The notes under the pieces: generated by a model
Database searches by the model: none
Seen by the model: only the letters and a program-made list of their open reading frames with translations
Told to the model about the DNA's origin: nothing
Assembly (NCBI RefSeq): GCF_000730165.1
Contig: NZ_CP022112.1
Span: 124,001-188,000 of the forward strand
DNA from: Nitrospirillum viridazoti CBAmc
GTDB lineage: Bacteria > Pseudomonadota > Alphaproteobacteria > Azospirillales > Azospirillaceae
Direction of reading: 5' to 3'
Length of the DNA: 64,000 nucleotides
Part shown: piece after piece, positions 44,511-53,755 of the stretch
Position numbering within the stretch: the first letter of the stretch is position 1
Layout of the letters: each line of letters starts with the position of its first letter
Translations under genes and position numbers: made by a program

Positions 44511-45688
44511 GCTTTCCGCCGGGCCACCACCAGCCACAAGCCGCCGCCCAGGGCCGAGATCAGCGACCCGCTGAACACGCCCAGCTTGGCCTCTCCCGCC
44601 AACGCCGCGTCGGGGAAGGCCAGGCCGGCGATAAACAGGCTCATGGTGAAGCCGATGCCGCACAGCATGGCGATGCCGTAGAGGGTACCCCATCCCACCT
44701 GCGCCGGCAGCTGGGCCAGGCCCAGGCGCACGGCGCCCAGCGTGAAGGCGAAGACGCCCAGTTGCTTGCCCAGGAACAGGCCCAGCGCGATGCCCAGCGG
44801 CACAGGGTCCAGCAGGCTGGACCAGTCCAGGCCCTGGAAGCTGACGCCGGCGTTGGCGAAACCGAACAGGGGCAGCACGCCGAAATAGACGACGGGGTGC
44901 AACGCCGACTCCAGCCGGTGCAGCGGGGACCGGCCGGCGGCCTCGTCCTCCTCACTGCCCAGGGGGATGGTCAGGGCCAGCAGCACGCCGGCCATGGTGG
45001 CGTGGATGCCGGAGCGCAGCACCGTCACCCACAGCGCCAGGCCCACCACCAGATACGGCGCCAGTCGGCGCACGCCCAGGCGGTTCATGCCGACCAGTAC
45101 CGCCAGGGCCAGGGCGGCCAGGCCCAGGTCCGGCCAGGACAGGCCGCCGCTGTAGAACAGGGCGATGATCAGGATGGCCGCCAGGTCGTCGAAGATGGCC
45201 AGCGACGACAGGAACAGGAAGGCGGAGCGGGGCAGGCCGCGCCCGAAGGCCGACAACGCCGCCAGGGCGAAGGCGATGTCGGTGGCGGCCGGCGTGGCCC
45301 AGCCGGCCAGCGCGTCCGCGTGCCCCCGGTTCAGGGCGATGTAGATCAGCACCGGGAACAGCACGCCGCCCAGGGCGGCGATGCCGGGCAGGGCGATCTG
45401 CGACGGGCTGGACAGGTCGCCGCCCACCATCTCCCGCTTGATCTCCAGCCCCACCAGCAGGAAGAACAGCGCCATAGCCAAGTCATTGACCCATTGCTCC
45501 ACCGACAGGGTGGCGGGGCCGACGCCCAGCGGCGCATGCAGCGCATGGAAATAGGTTGGCGCCAGGCTGGAGTTGGCCACGGCCAATCCCGCCAGCGACA
45601 AGGCCAACAGCAGGATCTCGCCCCAGTTATCCAGCGCCAGGAAGCGTTCCACCCGGTAATGGATGCGGCGGACCAGGGACTGGATCAT
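44507..45688 (-). CDS. nhaA: Na+/H+ antiporter NhaA
   Basis: A 393-residue inner-membrane antiporter with 11-12 helices. The paired aspartates of the transport site are in [17 protein letters not shown], and [17 protein letters not shown] is the conserved helix before it. NhaA exports sodium in exchange for protons at alkaline pH. It is monocistronic, with ends overlapping bufC by four bases tail to tail. No regulator (nhaR) adjoins it. Confidence 0.95.
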   Translation of the reverse strand: MIQSLVRRIHYRVERFLALDNWGEILLLALSLAGLAVANSSLAPTYFHALHAPLGVGPATLSVEQWVNDLAMALFFLLVGLEIKREMVGGDLSSPSQIALPGIAALGGVLFPVLIYIALNRGHADALAGWATPAATDIAFALAALSAFGRGLPRSAFLFLSSLAIFDDLAAILIIALFYSGGLSWPDLGLAALALAVLVGMNRLGVRRLAPYLVVGLALWVTVLRSGIHATMAGVLLALTIPLGSEEDEAAGRSPLHRLESALHPVVYFGVLPLFGFANAGVSFQGLDWSSLLDPVPLGIALGLFLGKQLGVFAFTLGAVRLGLAQLPAQVGWGTLYGIAMLCGIGFTMSLFIAGLAFPDAALAGEAKLGVFSGSLISALGGGLWLVVARRKA

Positions 45689-45784
45689 GGGGGGCAGGCC
45701 TACGGCTTAAGGGCAGGTACCCGTCCCACTTTACGGACGGAGCCGCCAATTGCCACCCAAAGCTGCCATTCCGGACGATAAAGG

Positions 45785-46471
45785 TCAGTGGTGGCGCGCG
45801 CTCATCACGGCGAAGCGCCAGGATTTGAAGGCGCAGTCCACGTCGGCCAAGCCGGCCTCGGCCATCCACATCAGCTGTTCGCCCAGGGTGGCGCAATGGT
45901 CCTGGCGCAGGCGGTCGCGGGCGCGGGACAGTTCCACTGCCGGCACGCCCAGGTCGCTGGCTTCCGATTGCCACAGCCGATCGTACTGGCTTTCCACCTC
46001 GGCGGTGGGGCCCAGCACCTGCTCGGCGCTGATGAACAGGCCGCCGGGGGCCAGCGCCCGGTTGATGCGGCCATACAGGTCGCGCTTGGCGTTGTGGTCC
46101 AGGTGGTGGATGGCGAGGGAGGAAATGACGAGGTCCCAGGGACCGGTCAGGTCGGCCTCTTCCAGCTCCGCCAGGGCGAAGCTGACGCGGGCGTCACCGG
46201 CGAAGCGGCGGCGGCTCTGCTCCATGGCCTGGGGCGTCTCTTCCACCAGGTGCAAGTGGGCGTGGGGCAGGCGGGCGCGCACCAGCGAGGCGAATAGACC
46301 GCCGTTGGCGCCCAGGTCCAGCACCCGGGGGCGGGTGGGGGCGCCCCAGTCGTCGATCAGGGTCAGCGCCGTGCCGTAGAAGGCATCGAAACAGGGGATC
46401 AGGCTCCGCTGCAGCGCATCATTACGCCCGGTTTCCAATAGGCTTGCACGGGCTGACACGGGTGCCGCCAT
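45785..46471 (-). CDS. Class I SAM-dependent methyltransferase
   Basis: A 228-residue methyltransferase with a Rossmann fold. Motif I is VLDLGANGGLFASLV (GxNGG), motif II holds LHLVEETPQAM, and motif post-I/IV includes WDLVISSLAIHHLDHNAKRDLYGRINRALAPGGLFISAE. The overall form resembles CmoA/TylF-like methyltransferases, but the substrate cannot be named. It is divergent from the OYE-ArsR pair and could be co-regulated from the 265-base gap, though nothing proves it. Confidence 0.82.
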   Translation of the reverse strand: MAAPVSARASLLETGRNDALQRSLIPCFDAFYGTALTLIDDWGAPTRPRVLDLGANGGLFASLVRARLPHAHLHLVEETPQAMEQSRRRFAGDARVSFALAELEEADLTGPWDLVISSLAIHHLDHNAKRDLYGRINRALAPGGLFISAEQVLGPTAEVESQYDRLWQSEASDLGVPAVELSRARDRLRQDHCATLGEQLMWMAEAGLADVDCAFKSWRFAVMSARHH

Positions 46472-46674
46472 CCTGCTGTCCTCCTGCTGTCACGGCGCCA
46501 TCTGGCGCGCATAAACCCAATCTGCGTCTGCTGTTTTGCTGGCCTCTTCAAAGCCTGTCATCAAAGCGTAGCGCATTTCCCAGCGCATACCATAGGCTAT
46601 CAATCGTTAATGATTGGTTGGTTTGCGGCGCAACATTTCATCTGCGTGAAAATGTCGCCAAACCAGGGACTTGA

Positions 46675-46696
46675 TATATCGAGAAAACGCGATATA
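46675..46696. promoter_or_regulatory. Inverted repeat operator candidate before the OYE gene
   Basis: TATATCG and CGATATA are separated by eight bases in an AT-rich patch of an otherwise GC-rich region, about 40 bases before ATG 46737. ArsR-family operators often have this layout, and an ArsR gene follows the enzyme. Confidence 0.5.
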
Positions 46697-46736
46697 CCGA
46701 AACGTCTTCCCTGCACCAACCAGCCAAGGCCCCTCC

Positions 46737-47945
46737 ATGGACACCGCCACCCCCGCCCCGGCCGCCAATCCCGGCGCGACTCCGGTCACTATTCCCGCCG
46801 CCCGGCCGGCTACCGGCACCCATTCCGTCAACGCGGCGGTGGCGCCCTTGTTCCAGCCCTTCGCCTTTGGCCGGCACACCCTGGCCAACCGTCTGGTGAT
46901 GGCGCCCATGACCCGGAGCAAGTCGCCGGGCGGCGTGCCCACCGAAGATGTCGTGGCCTATTACCGCCGCCGGGTGCAGGGCGGCGTCGGCCTGCTGATC
47001 ACCGAGGGCACGACCATCAACCACCCGGCCGCCAACGGCTATCCCCAGGTCCCGGCCTTCCATGGTGAGGCGGCGTTGGCCGGCTGGAAGCGGGTGGTGG
47101 ACGCCGTCCATGCCGAGGGCGGGCGCATCATTCCCCAGCTGTGGCACGTGGGCATCGCCCGCCGCCCGGGGGTGGAACCGGACCCCAGCGTCCCAGGCTA
47201 CGGCCCCTCCGCCATCGTGGCCGATGGGGTCGAGGTGGTGCGGGCCATGACCCAGGCCGACATCGACGCCGTCGTCGCCGCCTTCGCCCAGGCCGCCGCG
47301 GATGCGGAACGCCTGGGCTTCGACGGGGCGGAGCTGCACGGCGCCCACGGCTACATCATCGACGACTTCTTCTGGGAACAGACCAACCAGCGCACCGACG
47401 CCTATGGCGGCAGCCTGGAGAACCGCACGCGCTTCGCCCTGGAGATCGTGCGGGCCGTGCGCGCCGCCGTCAGCCCGGACTTCCCCATCGTCTTCCGCTT
47501 CTCGCAGTGGAAGGGCGTCGACTACAATGCCCGGATCGCCCAGACGCCGGAAGAGCTGGGCCGCATCCTGAAGCCCCTGGCCGAGGCCGGCGTGGACGTC
47601 TTCCACGTCAGCACCCGGCGATATTGGGAACCGGCTTTTGACGGTTCTCCCGACACGCTGGCCGCCTGGACCAAGCGCCTGACGGGCAAGCCCGTCATCG
47701 CCGTGGGCAGCGTGGGGCTGGACGGCGCCTTCAAGGTCGGCATGTTCCCCAGCCGCGACGCCTTCGAGGTCAAGCCTACCGACGTGGACCAGGCGGCCCA
47801 GGCCCTGGCGCGGGGTGATTTCGACCTGCTGGGCGTGGGCCGGGTCTTGCTCAGCGACCCCGATTGGGCCATCAAGGTCCGCGATGGCCGCGTGGGGGAA
47901 GTGATCCCCTTCGACCGCGCCGCGCTGGACCGGCTGGTGGTTTGA
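46737..47945 (+). CDS. Old Yellow Enzyme-family alkene reductase
   Basis: A 402-residue flavin (FMN) TIM-barrel reductase. NRLVMAPMTRSKSPGGVP, PQLWHVG, the catalytic HGAHGYIIDDFFW region and NQRTDAYGGSLENRTRF are all OYE marks. These enzymes reduce activated C=C bonds and nitro compounds with NAD(P)H, often for detoxification. The N-terminus has about 45 extra residues before the barrel; ATG 46737 with AAGG upstream is likely, and 46671 falls inside the operator candidate. An arsR gene follows after a hairpin. Confidence 0.9.
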   Translation: MDTATPAPAANPGATPVTIPAARPATGTHSVNAAVAPLFQPFAFGRHTLANRLVMAPMTRSKSPGGVPTEDVVAYYRRRVQGGVGLLITEGTTINHPAANGYPQVPAFHGEAALAGWKRVVDAVHAEGGRIIPQLWHVGIARRPGVEPDPSVPGYGPSAIVADGVEVVRAMTQADIDAVVAAFAQAAADAERLGFDGAELHGAHGYIIDDFFWEQTNQRTDAYGGSLENRTRFALEIVRAVRAAVSPDFPIVFRFSQWKGVDYNARIAQTPEELGRILKPLAEAGVDVFHVSTRRYWEPAFDGSPDTLAAWTKRLTGKPVIAVGSVGLDGAFKVGMFPSRDAFEVKPTDVDQAAQALARGDFDLLGVGRVLLSDPDWAIKVRDGRVGEVIPFDRAALDRLVV

Positions 47946-47953
47946 TTTTCGGG

Positions 47954-47983
47954 CCGGGGAGGGGGACGACCCCTCCCCGGTTT
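47954..47983 (+). terminator. Hairpin between the OYE gene and arsR
   Basis: CCGGGGAGGGG and its exact complement (11 bp) enclose GACGA, followed by TTTC. It lies nine bases after the OYE stop. It could partly terminate, leaving low arsR expression, or protect the enzyme mRNA. Confidence 0.6.
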
Positions 47984-47991
47984 CACGGGGT

Positions 47992-48354
47992 GTGGATGTC
48001 GACGCGATGGATGTGGAAGCGATCCTGAAGGCCCTGGCCAACCCGGTCCGGCGCGACATCCTGATGTGGCTGAAGGACCCCGTCACCCACTTCGGCCCCC
48101 AGCCCGACGGCTACCCGGTCGAAAAGGGCGTGTGCGTCACCCGCATCCTGGAAAAGACGGACCTGTCGCAGTCCACCGTCTCCACCTACCTGGCCATGCT
48201 GCAACGCGCCGGCCTGCTGACCTCCCACCGCGTGGGGCAATGGACCTTCTATCGGCGCGACGAGGCGCTGATCAATGAGTTCATGAGCACGTTCGGGAAG
48301 CAGCTGTGCCAGATGCTGGTGAAGCGGGGAGATTACCAGGGGGGCGGCGACTGA
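47992..48354 (+). CDS. ArsR-family transcriptional regulator
   Basis: A 120-residue winged-helix regulator. The helix-turn-helix is LEKTDLSQSTVSTYLAMLQRAGLLTSHRVGQWTFYRR. The single cysteine pairs typical of metal-sensing ArsR proteins are not apparent; the cysteines present are in KGVCVTR and QLCQM. It may respond to an electrophile rather than a metal. The start is GTG 47992, or ATG 48007 in the same frame. It follows the OYE gene and probably controls it through the 46675 repeat. Confidence 0.82.
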   Translation: MDVDAMDVEAILKALANPVRRDILMWLKDPVTHFGPQPDGYPVEKGVCVTRILEKTDLSQSTVSTYLAMLQRAGLLTSHRVGQWTFYRRDEALINEFMSTFGKQLCQMLVKRGDYQGGGD

Positions 48355-48370
48355 ACCGTCCCGCCCCGCC

Positions 48371-48679
48371 TCAGCGGTGCAGCCAGAACCGGTCAAACAG
48401 GTACAGTGCCCCCGCCCAGGCCAGGACCATGGCCAGGGCGTGGTGCTTGACATAAGCCGGGAACTTTCGCGCCGACAGCAGGATCAGCACCGGCACGCCG
48501 GCGACCACCAGCGGCATCAGCAGCCACACCATGGCTGGTGCCGTCCCGCCCTGGGCGCCATCATTGGCCGCCACCACCGTCAGGAACAAGGCGGGGAAGA
48601 TGGCCATGCACCCGCCCACGATCAGCAGGAAGCCCAGCACCCACAGGGCGACTTTGCAGATTCGGTCGAGATGGGTCAT
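48371..48679 (-). CDS. Small hypothetical membrane protein, 102 residues
   Basis: Three hydrophobic segments are seen (about 10-35, 48-68 and 80-98), starting MTHLDRICKVALWVLGFLL. No domain is recognised. It is convergent with arsR 17 bases away. The translation has good membrane-protein character and no better overlapping frame, so it is likely real but of unknown function. Confidence 0.6.
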   Translation of the reverse strand: MTHLDRICKVALWVLGFLLIVGGCMAIFPALFLTVVAANDGAQGGTAPAMVWLLMPLVVAGVPVLILLSARKFPAYVKHHALAMVLAWAGALYLFDRFWLHR

Positions 48680-48757
48680 AGGGTGGGCCGGGGGGGATGG
48701 TTGGCGAGACCCGTCCTCTATGGCATCGAATGGCCCCGTTGGGGAAGGGGCGGCGCC

Positions 48758-51547
48758 TTACACCCGCTCCACCGCCACCTTCCGCGTCCCCGCCGGCAGC
48801 GCCACCGTCACCCAGGCGGTTTCAGCGACCACCTCGACCGCGCCGCCCCCCGTCACCCGGTAGCGTCCCTTGGGCAGGCCGCGTAGGCGCAGGGTGGGGG
48901 GCTGGCGCTGGGCATCGCCGTCCAGGGTCAGGCGCAGGCGGGCGTCCGCCGGGTGCCAGGCGATGCTGTCGGTGGGGGCGAAGCGGGCGCCCTGGACCTC
49001 CAGGTCCAGGCGCTGGCGGGCCAGGCGGGCGTGTTGCAGCCGGGCGTGCAGGCGGCGGCGGACGCCGTCGCGCGGGGTGATGGTCAGCCAGCCGTCGGCC
49101 TCCGCCAGCGTGCCGCCGAAGCAGAACCGGCCGAACACGGGGTCGTCGCTGACCAGGGTGGCGGCCATGCGCAGGGCGCCGCAGAAGCCCAGGTCGCTTT
49201 CGCTGGAATAGTACCAGCTGCCCCGGTGGTGGGGCTGGCCCAGCCAAGTGGTGCCGTGGGATGCGGGCTCGAACCCGCCGCCGGAGGCGCCGTCGTTGGC
49301 CTGGCCCGGATACCAATAGCCATAGCCGCTTTCCGCCGTGCCGCTGTTCACCAAAGCCCAGGCGCTCATGAATGAGGTCCAGGCCAGGCGCAGATGGGGT
49401 CGCCCGTCTTCGGCGTCGTTCAGGGCGTGGTCCGCCAGGGCCCAGCCGCCCATCTGCGCCATATAGGTCAGGGTGAAGGCGTCGCCGCCGGCGGCGCGGT
49501 AGTCGCTGCCCAGGTAGTAATAAGCGGGCTCTATGGTGCCGCGGCAGAACAGGTTGGCGGCGATCTGCGCCTCGGCGAAGCGCCGGGCGGCGGCGTGGGT
49601 GACGGGGAAGTCCGGCTGGCCGGCATGGTCCAGGGCATAGCGGGCCAGGGCCTGGGTGGACTCGAAGCCGGTGGAATCGAAGGGATATTCCGAACCGAAG
49701 AGGTCGGGCTTGCCGTTCACGAAGAAGTCGACCTTGCGCACCCAATGGCCGCGTAGCTCCGCCGCCTGGGCCGTCTTCCCCGCCGCGCCCAGGGCGTCGA
49801 TCAGTTCGGGGATCACCACCTCATTGTAGAAGCCGGTCTCATAGGCGCTCCACTGCTCGATCTTCATCGGGATGGTGAACAGGGCGCGGGCGGTTCCGTA
49901 GGCCCGCTCCAGATATGTCGCGGCGTCCAGCCGGGTGGTGATGCCGGGATAGCGGGTGGCGACGCGGTAGAGGCCCAGGTACATCGCGATGATGTGCGGG
50001 TAGTCGTAGGGCCGCCAGTAATGCTGGCGCCCCTTGGGGCCGGGGTCGGCACTGTCCCGGTTCTTCTTCCAGTCGGGAATACCGTAGAGGGCGTAGCTGT
50101 CCTCCTCCTCCGTCGTGCGCTGCAGCCCGCCCCAGACGAAGTGCTCCACATAGTCATCCAGCGCCGCCACCTCCGCCTGCACCGGGTGCTCGGCGTTCTT
50201 GCTGGCGAGGTAGGCGGGTTTGCTCAGGCCCGGATCGTCGCAGCTCACCTCATAGATGCGCCAGCCTTTGATGCGGTCGTAATTGTCGGGGCCCAGCAGG
50301 GTCTGGGTCTCCTGGTTCCATTCGGCCAGCAGGCCGTTGTACCACTTGGCGGGATCGCGGTGCTGGTGGGCGGCGATGAAGGCGGCGCGCTTGGCAATCA
50401 GGGTTTCCACCGGTTCGGTGGCGAAGAACTCCAGATGCGTGGCGCGCCCGTTCCCGTGGCGGATGGTGACCAAATTCTCGCCCAGGCGGCGGAAGCGCAG
50501 TTCATAGATGCGTCGACCGTTGCGGATGCCCAGGTCCAGGAGGGTGGTCTGGTCGGGATGTTCCGCCTCGACGGCCTCGATGGTGTCCAGGCTGCGCAGC
50601 GCGATGCGGCCGGGCAGGTCGGTGGGCAGGGTCATGCCCTGCGCCACCTCCACATCGATGCCGCCGTGGGTCACCAGGGTATTGCGCACGCCGACATAGT
50701 CCGGGGCCCAGGTGAAGCGGGCGCCGAAGCGGCGGGTTTCGCCGGCCCCCAGGGTCAGGCTGGTCAGCGGCTGGCGCCAGCGGCCGCCCTCCGCCCTCAT
50801 GGCTTCGCCCGTGGCGGCGGCGTGGACGAAGACCTGATAGGGACGGTAGGGCCGGACGGGGCTGTCGCTGTCCTGCCGGGCGCCTTGGCGCGGCTGCCAA
50901 TATTCGAAATGCGTTTCCCGTTCCGGCGTCATGACCAGATAGGGGCCGACGCTGTTGGACCGCATCCAGAACAGGAAGGAGCCGTGACCGGAGACGAAAC
51001 TGTGCTTCAGCACAGAGGATGTCGCCGGCTGCTTGGCCTTGAACTCGGTATGGAGGGGCAGGGGCAGGGCCAGGTCGCCGATCTCCAGCGGGGTCCCCGT
51101 GCGGTTGGTCAGCACCACCTGCCAGCCGAGATCGCCGTCTGCCACACCCAGCCGCAGGGTCAGGCCCAGGGCCGGCCCGGCCTCATCCGTGATGTCATAG
51201 TCGGCCACGCGGGCCTGGCCGTCCGCCTGGTCCAGGTGGCCGGGTGTCAGGCCGGCCGTGTCGACCACGCGCCAGGGGGCGCCGCCGTCACGGCGATAGG
51301 CCAGGGCCACGTGGCCCAGCGCCTGCCCAGGCTCCAGGTAATCGGTGTCGAAGGCGTCGCCGGATGCCCGCAGGCTGGTCAGGCCGGGACCGTCGAAGGT
51401 GAGGGCGAAGGTATGCATGGCCGGCTTGGCTGCACCGGCCATCGCCGGGGCGCGGCTCGCCAGCACGGCCCCAGCCGCAACGCCCCCGGCGGCCAGCATG
51501 ACGTCACGGCGGCGCGGCCCCCCGGCCGGCTTGTTCTCACGCTTCAT
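48758..51547 (-). CDS. Large Tat-exported glycosidase-like protein (DUF5695-like)
   Basis: A 929-residue protein. The N-terminus has a twin-arginine signal (RRRDVMLAAGG, residues 12-22) ending near APAMAGA. Residues about 30-330 look like beta-rich domains. The central part (about 370-760) has repeated helix pairs with W/Y/D/E-rich loops (WRPYDYPHIIAMYLGLYRVA, SAYETGFYNEVVIPELIDALG, DSTGFESTQALARYAL, GSWYYSSESDLGFCGALRMAA) as in (alpha/alpha)6 carbohydrate enzymes. The C-terminus is again beta-rich. This resembles DUF5695 proteins; the substrate is unknown. AAGGGG nine bases before ATG 51547 fixes the start. A LysR gene is upstream on the same strand. Confidence 0.7.
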   Translation of the reverse strand: MKRENKPAGGPRRRDVMLAAGGVAAGAVLASRAPAMAGAAKPAMHTFALTFDGPGLTSLRASGDAFDTDYLEPGQALGHVALAYRRDGGAPWRVVDTAGLTPGHLDQADGQARVADYDITDEAGPALGLTLRLGVADGDLGWQVVLTNRTGTPLEIGDLALPLPLHTEFKAKQPATSSVLKHSFVSGHGSFLFWMRSNSVGPYLVMTPERETHFEYWQPRQGARQDSDSPVRPYRPYQVFVHAAATGEAMRAEGGRWRQPLTSLTLGAGETRRFGARFTWAPDYVGVRNTLVTHGGIDVEVAQGMTLPTDLPGRIALRSLDTIEAVEAEHPDQTTLLDLGIRNGRRIYELRFRRLGENLVTIRHGNGRATHLEFFATEPVETLIAKRAAFIAAHQHRDPAKWYNGLLAEWNQETQTLLGPDNYDRIKGWRIYEVSCDDPGLSKPAYLASKNAEHPVQAEVAALDDYVEHFVWGGLQRTTEEEDSYALYGIPDWKKNRDSADPGPKGRQHYWRPYDYPHIIAMYLGLYRVATRYPGITTRLDAATYLERAYGTARALFTIPMKIEQWSAYETGFYNEVVIPELIDALGAAGKTAQAAELRGHWVRKVDFFVNGKPDLFGSEYPFDSTGFESTQALARYALDHAGQPDFPVTHAAARRFAEAQIAANLFCRGTIEPAYYYLGSDYRAAGGDAFTLTYMAQMGGWALADHALNDAEDGRPHLRLAWTSFMSAWALVNSGTAESGYGYWYPGQANDGASGGGFEPASHGTTWLGQPHHRGSWYYSSESDLGFCGALRMAATLVSDDPVFGRFCFGGTLAEADGWLTITPRDGVRRRLHARLQHARLARQRLDLEVQGARFAPTDSIAWHPADARLRLTLDGDAQRQPPTLRLRGLPKGRYRVTGGGAVEVVAETAWVTVALPAGTRKVAVERV

Positions 51548-51657
51548 GATCGCAGGACCCCTTGCCAATCCGTTCCTTCAGCCCTCTTTGGCGGGGCCGA
51601 TTTTGGATACAATATACAGATTGATCGGGGCCGGGAAGGGGCTTAAGCGGCGGCCGT

Positions 51658-52539
51658 CTATGCTGTGCCACCCCAATCGTAACGGCGGGCCAGGGCCATG
51701 AACTCGCGCAGGGCGGGGGAGTGGCGGCGGCCGGCGACGCTGGCCAGGCTGACGGTGCGCGACAGTTCCGGCTCGATCAGGGGGCGGGTGGCGATGCCGG
51801 GCAGCATGGGCAGGAATTCCGGCATCACGGCGCAGCCCAGGCCGGCCAGGATCATGGCCTGGATCCAGTCCTCCCGCTCGCTCTCGTAACAGACGCGGAC
51901 GTCGGCGGGGTCGGGGATGCCCAGGCTGTCGAAATGCTGCGGATATTCGCAGTTTACCCGGTTCAGATAGTCTTCCTGGTCCAGTTCGGCCAGAGGCACC
52001 ACGTCCATGGCTTCGAAGCGGTGGCCGGGGGCGAAGGCGACGGTATACCGCTCGCGGTACAGGGGCTTTGCCTCCACCCGGTCGGGCAGGTCGGGCAGGC
52101 CCAGCAGGGCGCAGTCCAGTTCCCCCTCCATCAGCAGGCCCAGCACCTCGCGTCCCGGCGCGTCGCGCAAGGCGACCTCCACCGAGGGCAGGGCCGCGCG
52201 GAAACGCTTCAGGAAGCCCACCAGGCGGGTGGGCCCGATGGTGCACATGACGCCCAGGCGCACCCGGCCCTTTTCCAGCTTACCGAAGCTGCGGGCCTCC
52301 AGCTTGGCGGACTCGCTGGCATGGAACACCGCCTCCAGGTGCGGGCGCATCAGGCGGCCCAGGTCGGACAGATGGGTCAGGGTGCGTTCGCGCACGAACA
52401 GCGGCCCGCCCAGTTCCTCCTCCAGCTTCTGGATGGCCTTGGTCAGCGAGGGCTGGGCCACGCCGCAGGCCTCCGCCGCCTTGGTGAAGTTCAGGGTTTC
52501 GCACAGCGCCACGAAGTAGCGCACCTGGTTCATTTCCAT
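51658..52539 (-). CDS. LysR-family transcriptional regulator
   Basis: A 293-residue LysR protein. The helix-turn-helix is LNFTKAAEACGVAQPSLTKAIQKLEEELGGPLFVRE (residues about 16-51), followed by a periplasmic-binding-like effector domain with CALLGLPDLPDRVEAKPLYRERYTVAFAPGHRF. It is reminiscent of OxyR/CynR-type regulators but has no clear effector clue. ATG 52539 is used; ATG 52533 is equally possible. The gene lies 110 bases before the Tat-exported protein in the same direction, which may be its target. Confidence 0.9.
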   Translation of the reverse strand: MEMNQVRYFVALCETLNFTKAAEACGVAQPSLTKAIQKLEEELGGPLFVRERTLTHLSDLGRLMRPHLEAVFHASESAKLEARSFGKLEKGRVRLGVMCTIGPTRLVGFLKRFRAALPSVEVALRDAPGREVLGLLMEGELDCALLGLPDLPDRVEAKPLYRERYTVAFAPGHRFEAMDVVPLAELDQEDYLNRVNCEYPQHFDSLGIPDPADVRVCYESEREDWIQAMILAGLGCAVMPEFLPMLPGIATRPLIEPELSRTVSLASVAGRRHSPALREFMALARRYDWGGTA

Positions 52540-52577
52540 GGCGGGTTCATTTCCATGAGGGGCATTTCCCTAGAAAC

Positions 52578-52616
52578 GGCGGCGTCCGGCCTTGTTGAAC
52601 CATGCCGGACGCCGCC
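52578..52616 (-). terminator. Terminator after the DTGS-protein gene
   Basis: GGCGGCGTCCGGC and its exact complement form a 13-bp stem with a 13-base loop, 30 bases past the stop at 52647. On the minus strand the stem is followed by CGTTTCTA. It probably ends the second bufferin transcript region. Confidence 0.65.
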
Positions 52617-52646
52617 TGTCGCGGGGAAACGTCGCCGCACGGGGAC

Positions 52647-53681
52647 TTACGAGCGCGGGCGCAGGCCCAGCCGGGTGTTGACGGCGTCGACCACATAATC
52701 ATAGGCGGCCAGCAGGTGGACGCCGGTGTTGAGGAAGCTGCCGCCCTGCGGGCTGGGGCCGCCGTTCAGGATGCGGCTGGGCGACGCCGGTTGGCTGGGG
52801 TCGCAGTTGACGTTGGGGCTTGGGCCGTCGGCCGGCTGGGTATTGACGAAGCTGTAGTTCAGCGCGGTGACGCCGGCCTCATCCTCCGCCTGGATGGTGA
52901 TGGCGGTGTTCAGCCAGGGGATGGGGGGCTGGGGCTCGGGCACGACCCCGATGAACATGTTGGTGATGCCGGCGTCCATCAGCATCTGCGCCTGGGTTTG
53001 GATGGGCGTTCCGCCCTGCGGCGTCACCGTCAGCTGCACCCAGGGTAGTTGCAGGCCGCTGGGGCTGCTGGAATCGGCCACCAAGGGTAGGAAGCGATAG
53101 CCCTGCAGGCTGTCGACGGTCTGTCCCAGGGTCACCAGGCCGTGCCGGCCATTGTCCTGCAAGGCCGCCGTCAGGGCATAGGCCGGCAGCACGGCGGGGT
53201 CGGGCTCCAGCATGTCGCGCAGATTCAGGAAGGGGTTGTCCAGCGCCGTGGCGGCATTACCGGATGGGGTCAGAGTGGCCTTGGCCTCTAGCCCGATGCC
53301 CACGCCCAGCATGTAGACCGTGTCGTCGTTGGTGCAGGCCATGACGCGCACCGGGCCCAGGACGGTGGTGCCCTGGGGTGTGCCGTCGCCCACCTGCAGG
53401 CCGGTGACGACCACGACGGGACCCGTGCGGGTGTTGCCGCTGGGCTCATAGGTGAAGGTCAGCGTCTCCCCCGCGGGCTGGGCCCAGGGCTGGAAGTTGC
53501 CCTCGCCATCCTGCAGCGTGGCGATGGGCACGACGATGCCGACCGAGCCCGTGTCGATGTTCACGCCGTGGCTTGCCTGGTTGGGGAAGAACAGGGTGGT
53601 GGAGAACAGGCCGGGCAGGTTGCCCGCCATGTTGATGGTGGGCTGGAAGGTGATGATGCGGGTGCCGTACTGGATGCTCAT
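52647..53681 (-). CDS. Aspartic-protease-like (DTGS motif) protein of unknown function
   Basis: A 344-residue beta-rich protein with NIDTGSVGIVVP (DTGS at residues 43-46), the loop sequence of pepsin-like catalytic aspartates; it somewhat resembles DUF3443 proteins. A second DTGS copy is not seen; the C-terminal half has LMDAGITNMFIG, where DAGITN could be a degenerate counterpart. There is no signal peptide. The C-terminus ends YDYVVDAVNTRLGLRPRS. ATG 53681 has GGAG seven bases upstream. It begins 74 bases after the DoxX gene of the second bufferin operon, so co-transcription is possible. Protease activity is not shown. Confidence 0.65.
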   Translation of the reverse strand: MSIQYGTRIITFQPTINMAGNLPGLFSTTLFFPNQASHGVNIDTGSVGIVVPIATLQDGEGNFQPWAQPAGETLTFTYEPSGNTRTGPVVVVTGLQVGDGTPQGTTVLGPVRVMACTNDDTVYMLGVGIGLEAKATLTPSGNAATALDNPFLNLRDMLEPDPAVLPAYALTAALQDNGRHGLVTLGQTVDSLQGYRFLPLVADSSSPSGLQLPWVQLTVTPQGGTPIQTQAQMLMDAGITNMFIGVVPEPQPPIPWLNTAITIQAEDEAGVTALNYSFVNTQPADGPSPNVNCDPSQPASPSRILNGGPSPQGGSFLNTGVHLLAAYDYVVDAVNTRLGLRPRS

Positions 53682-53755
53682 GGTGTCGCTCCTCAGGCAG
53701 GATGGGACCGGCCTGAGAATGTCCGTGCGGCGGGTTTGTTCCAACTGTTATGATC

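Noticed and set aside
47992-48354. ArsR protein as an arsenic sensor
   Set aside because: There is no CxC or paired-cysteine metal site and no ars genes nearby; the neighbour is a flavin reductase.
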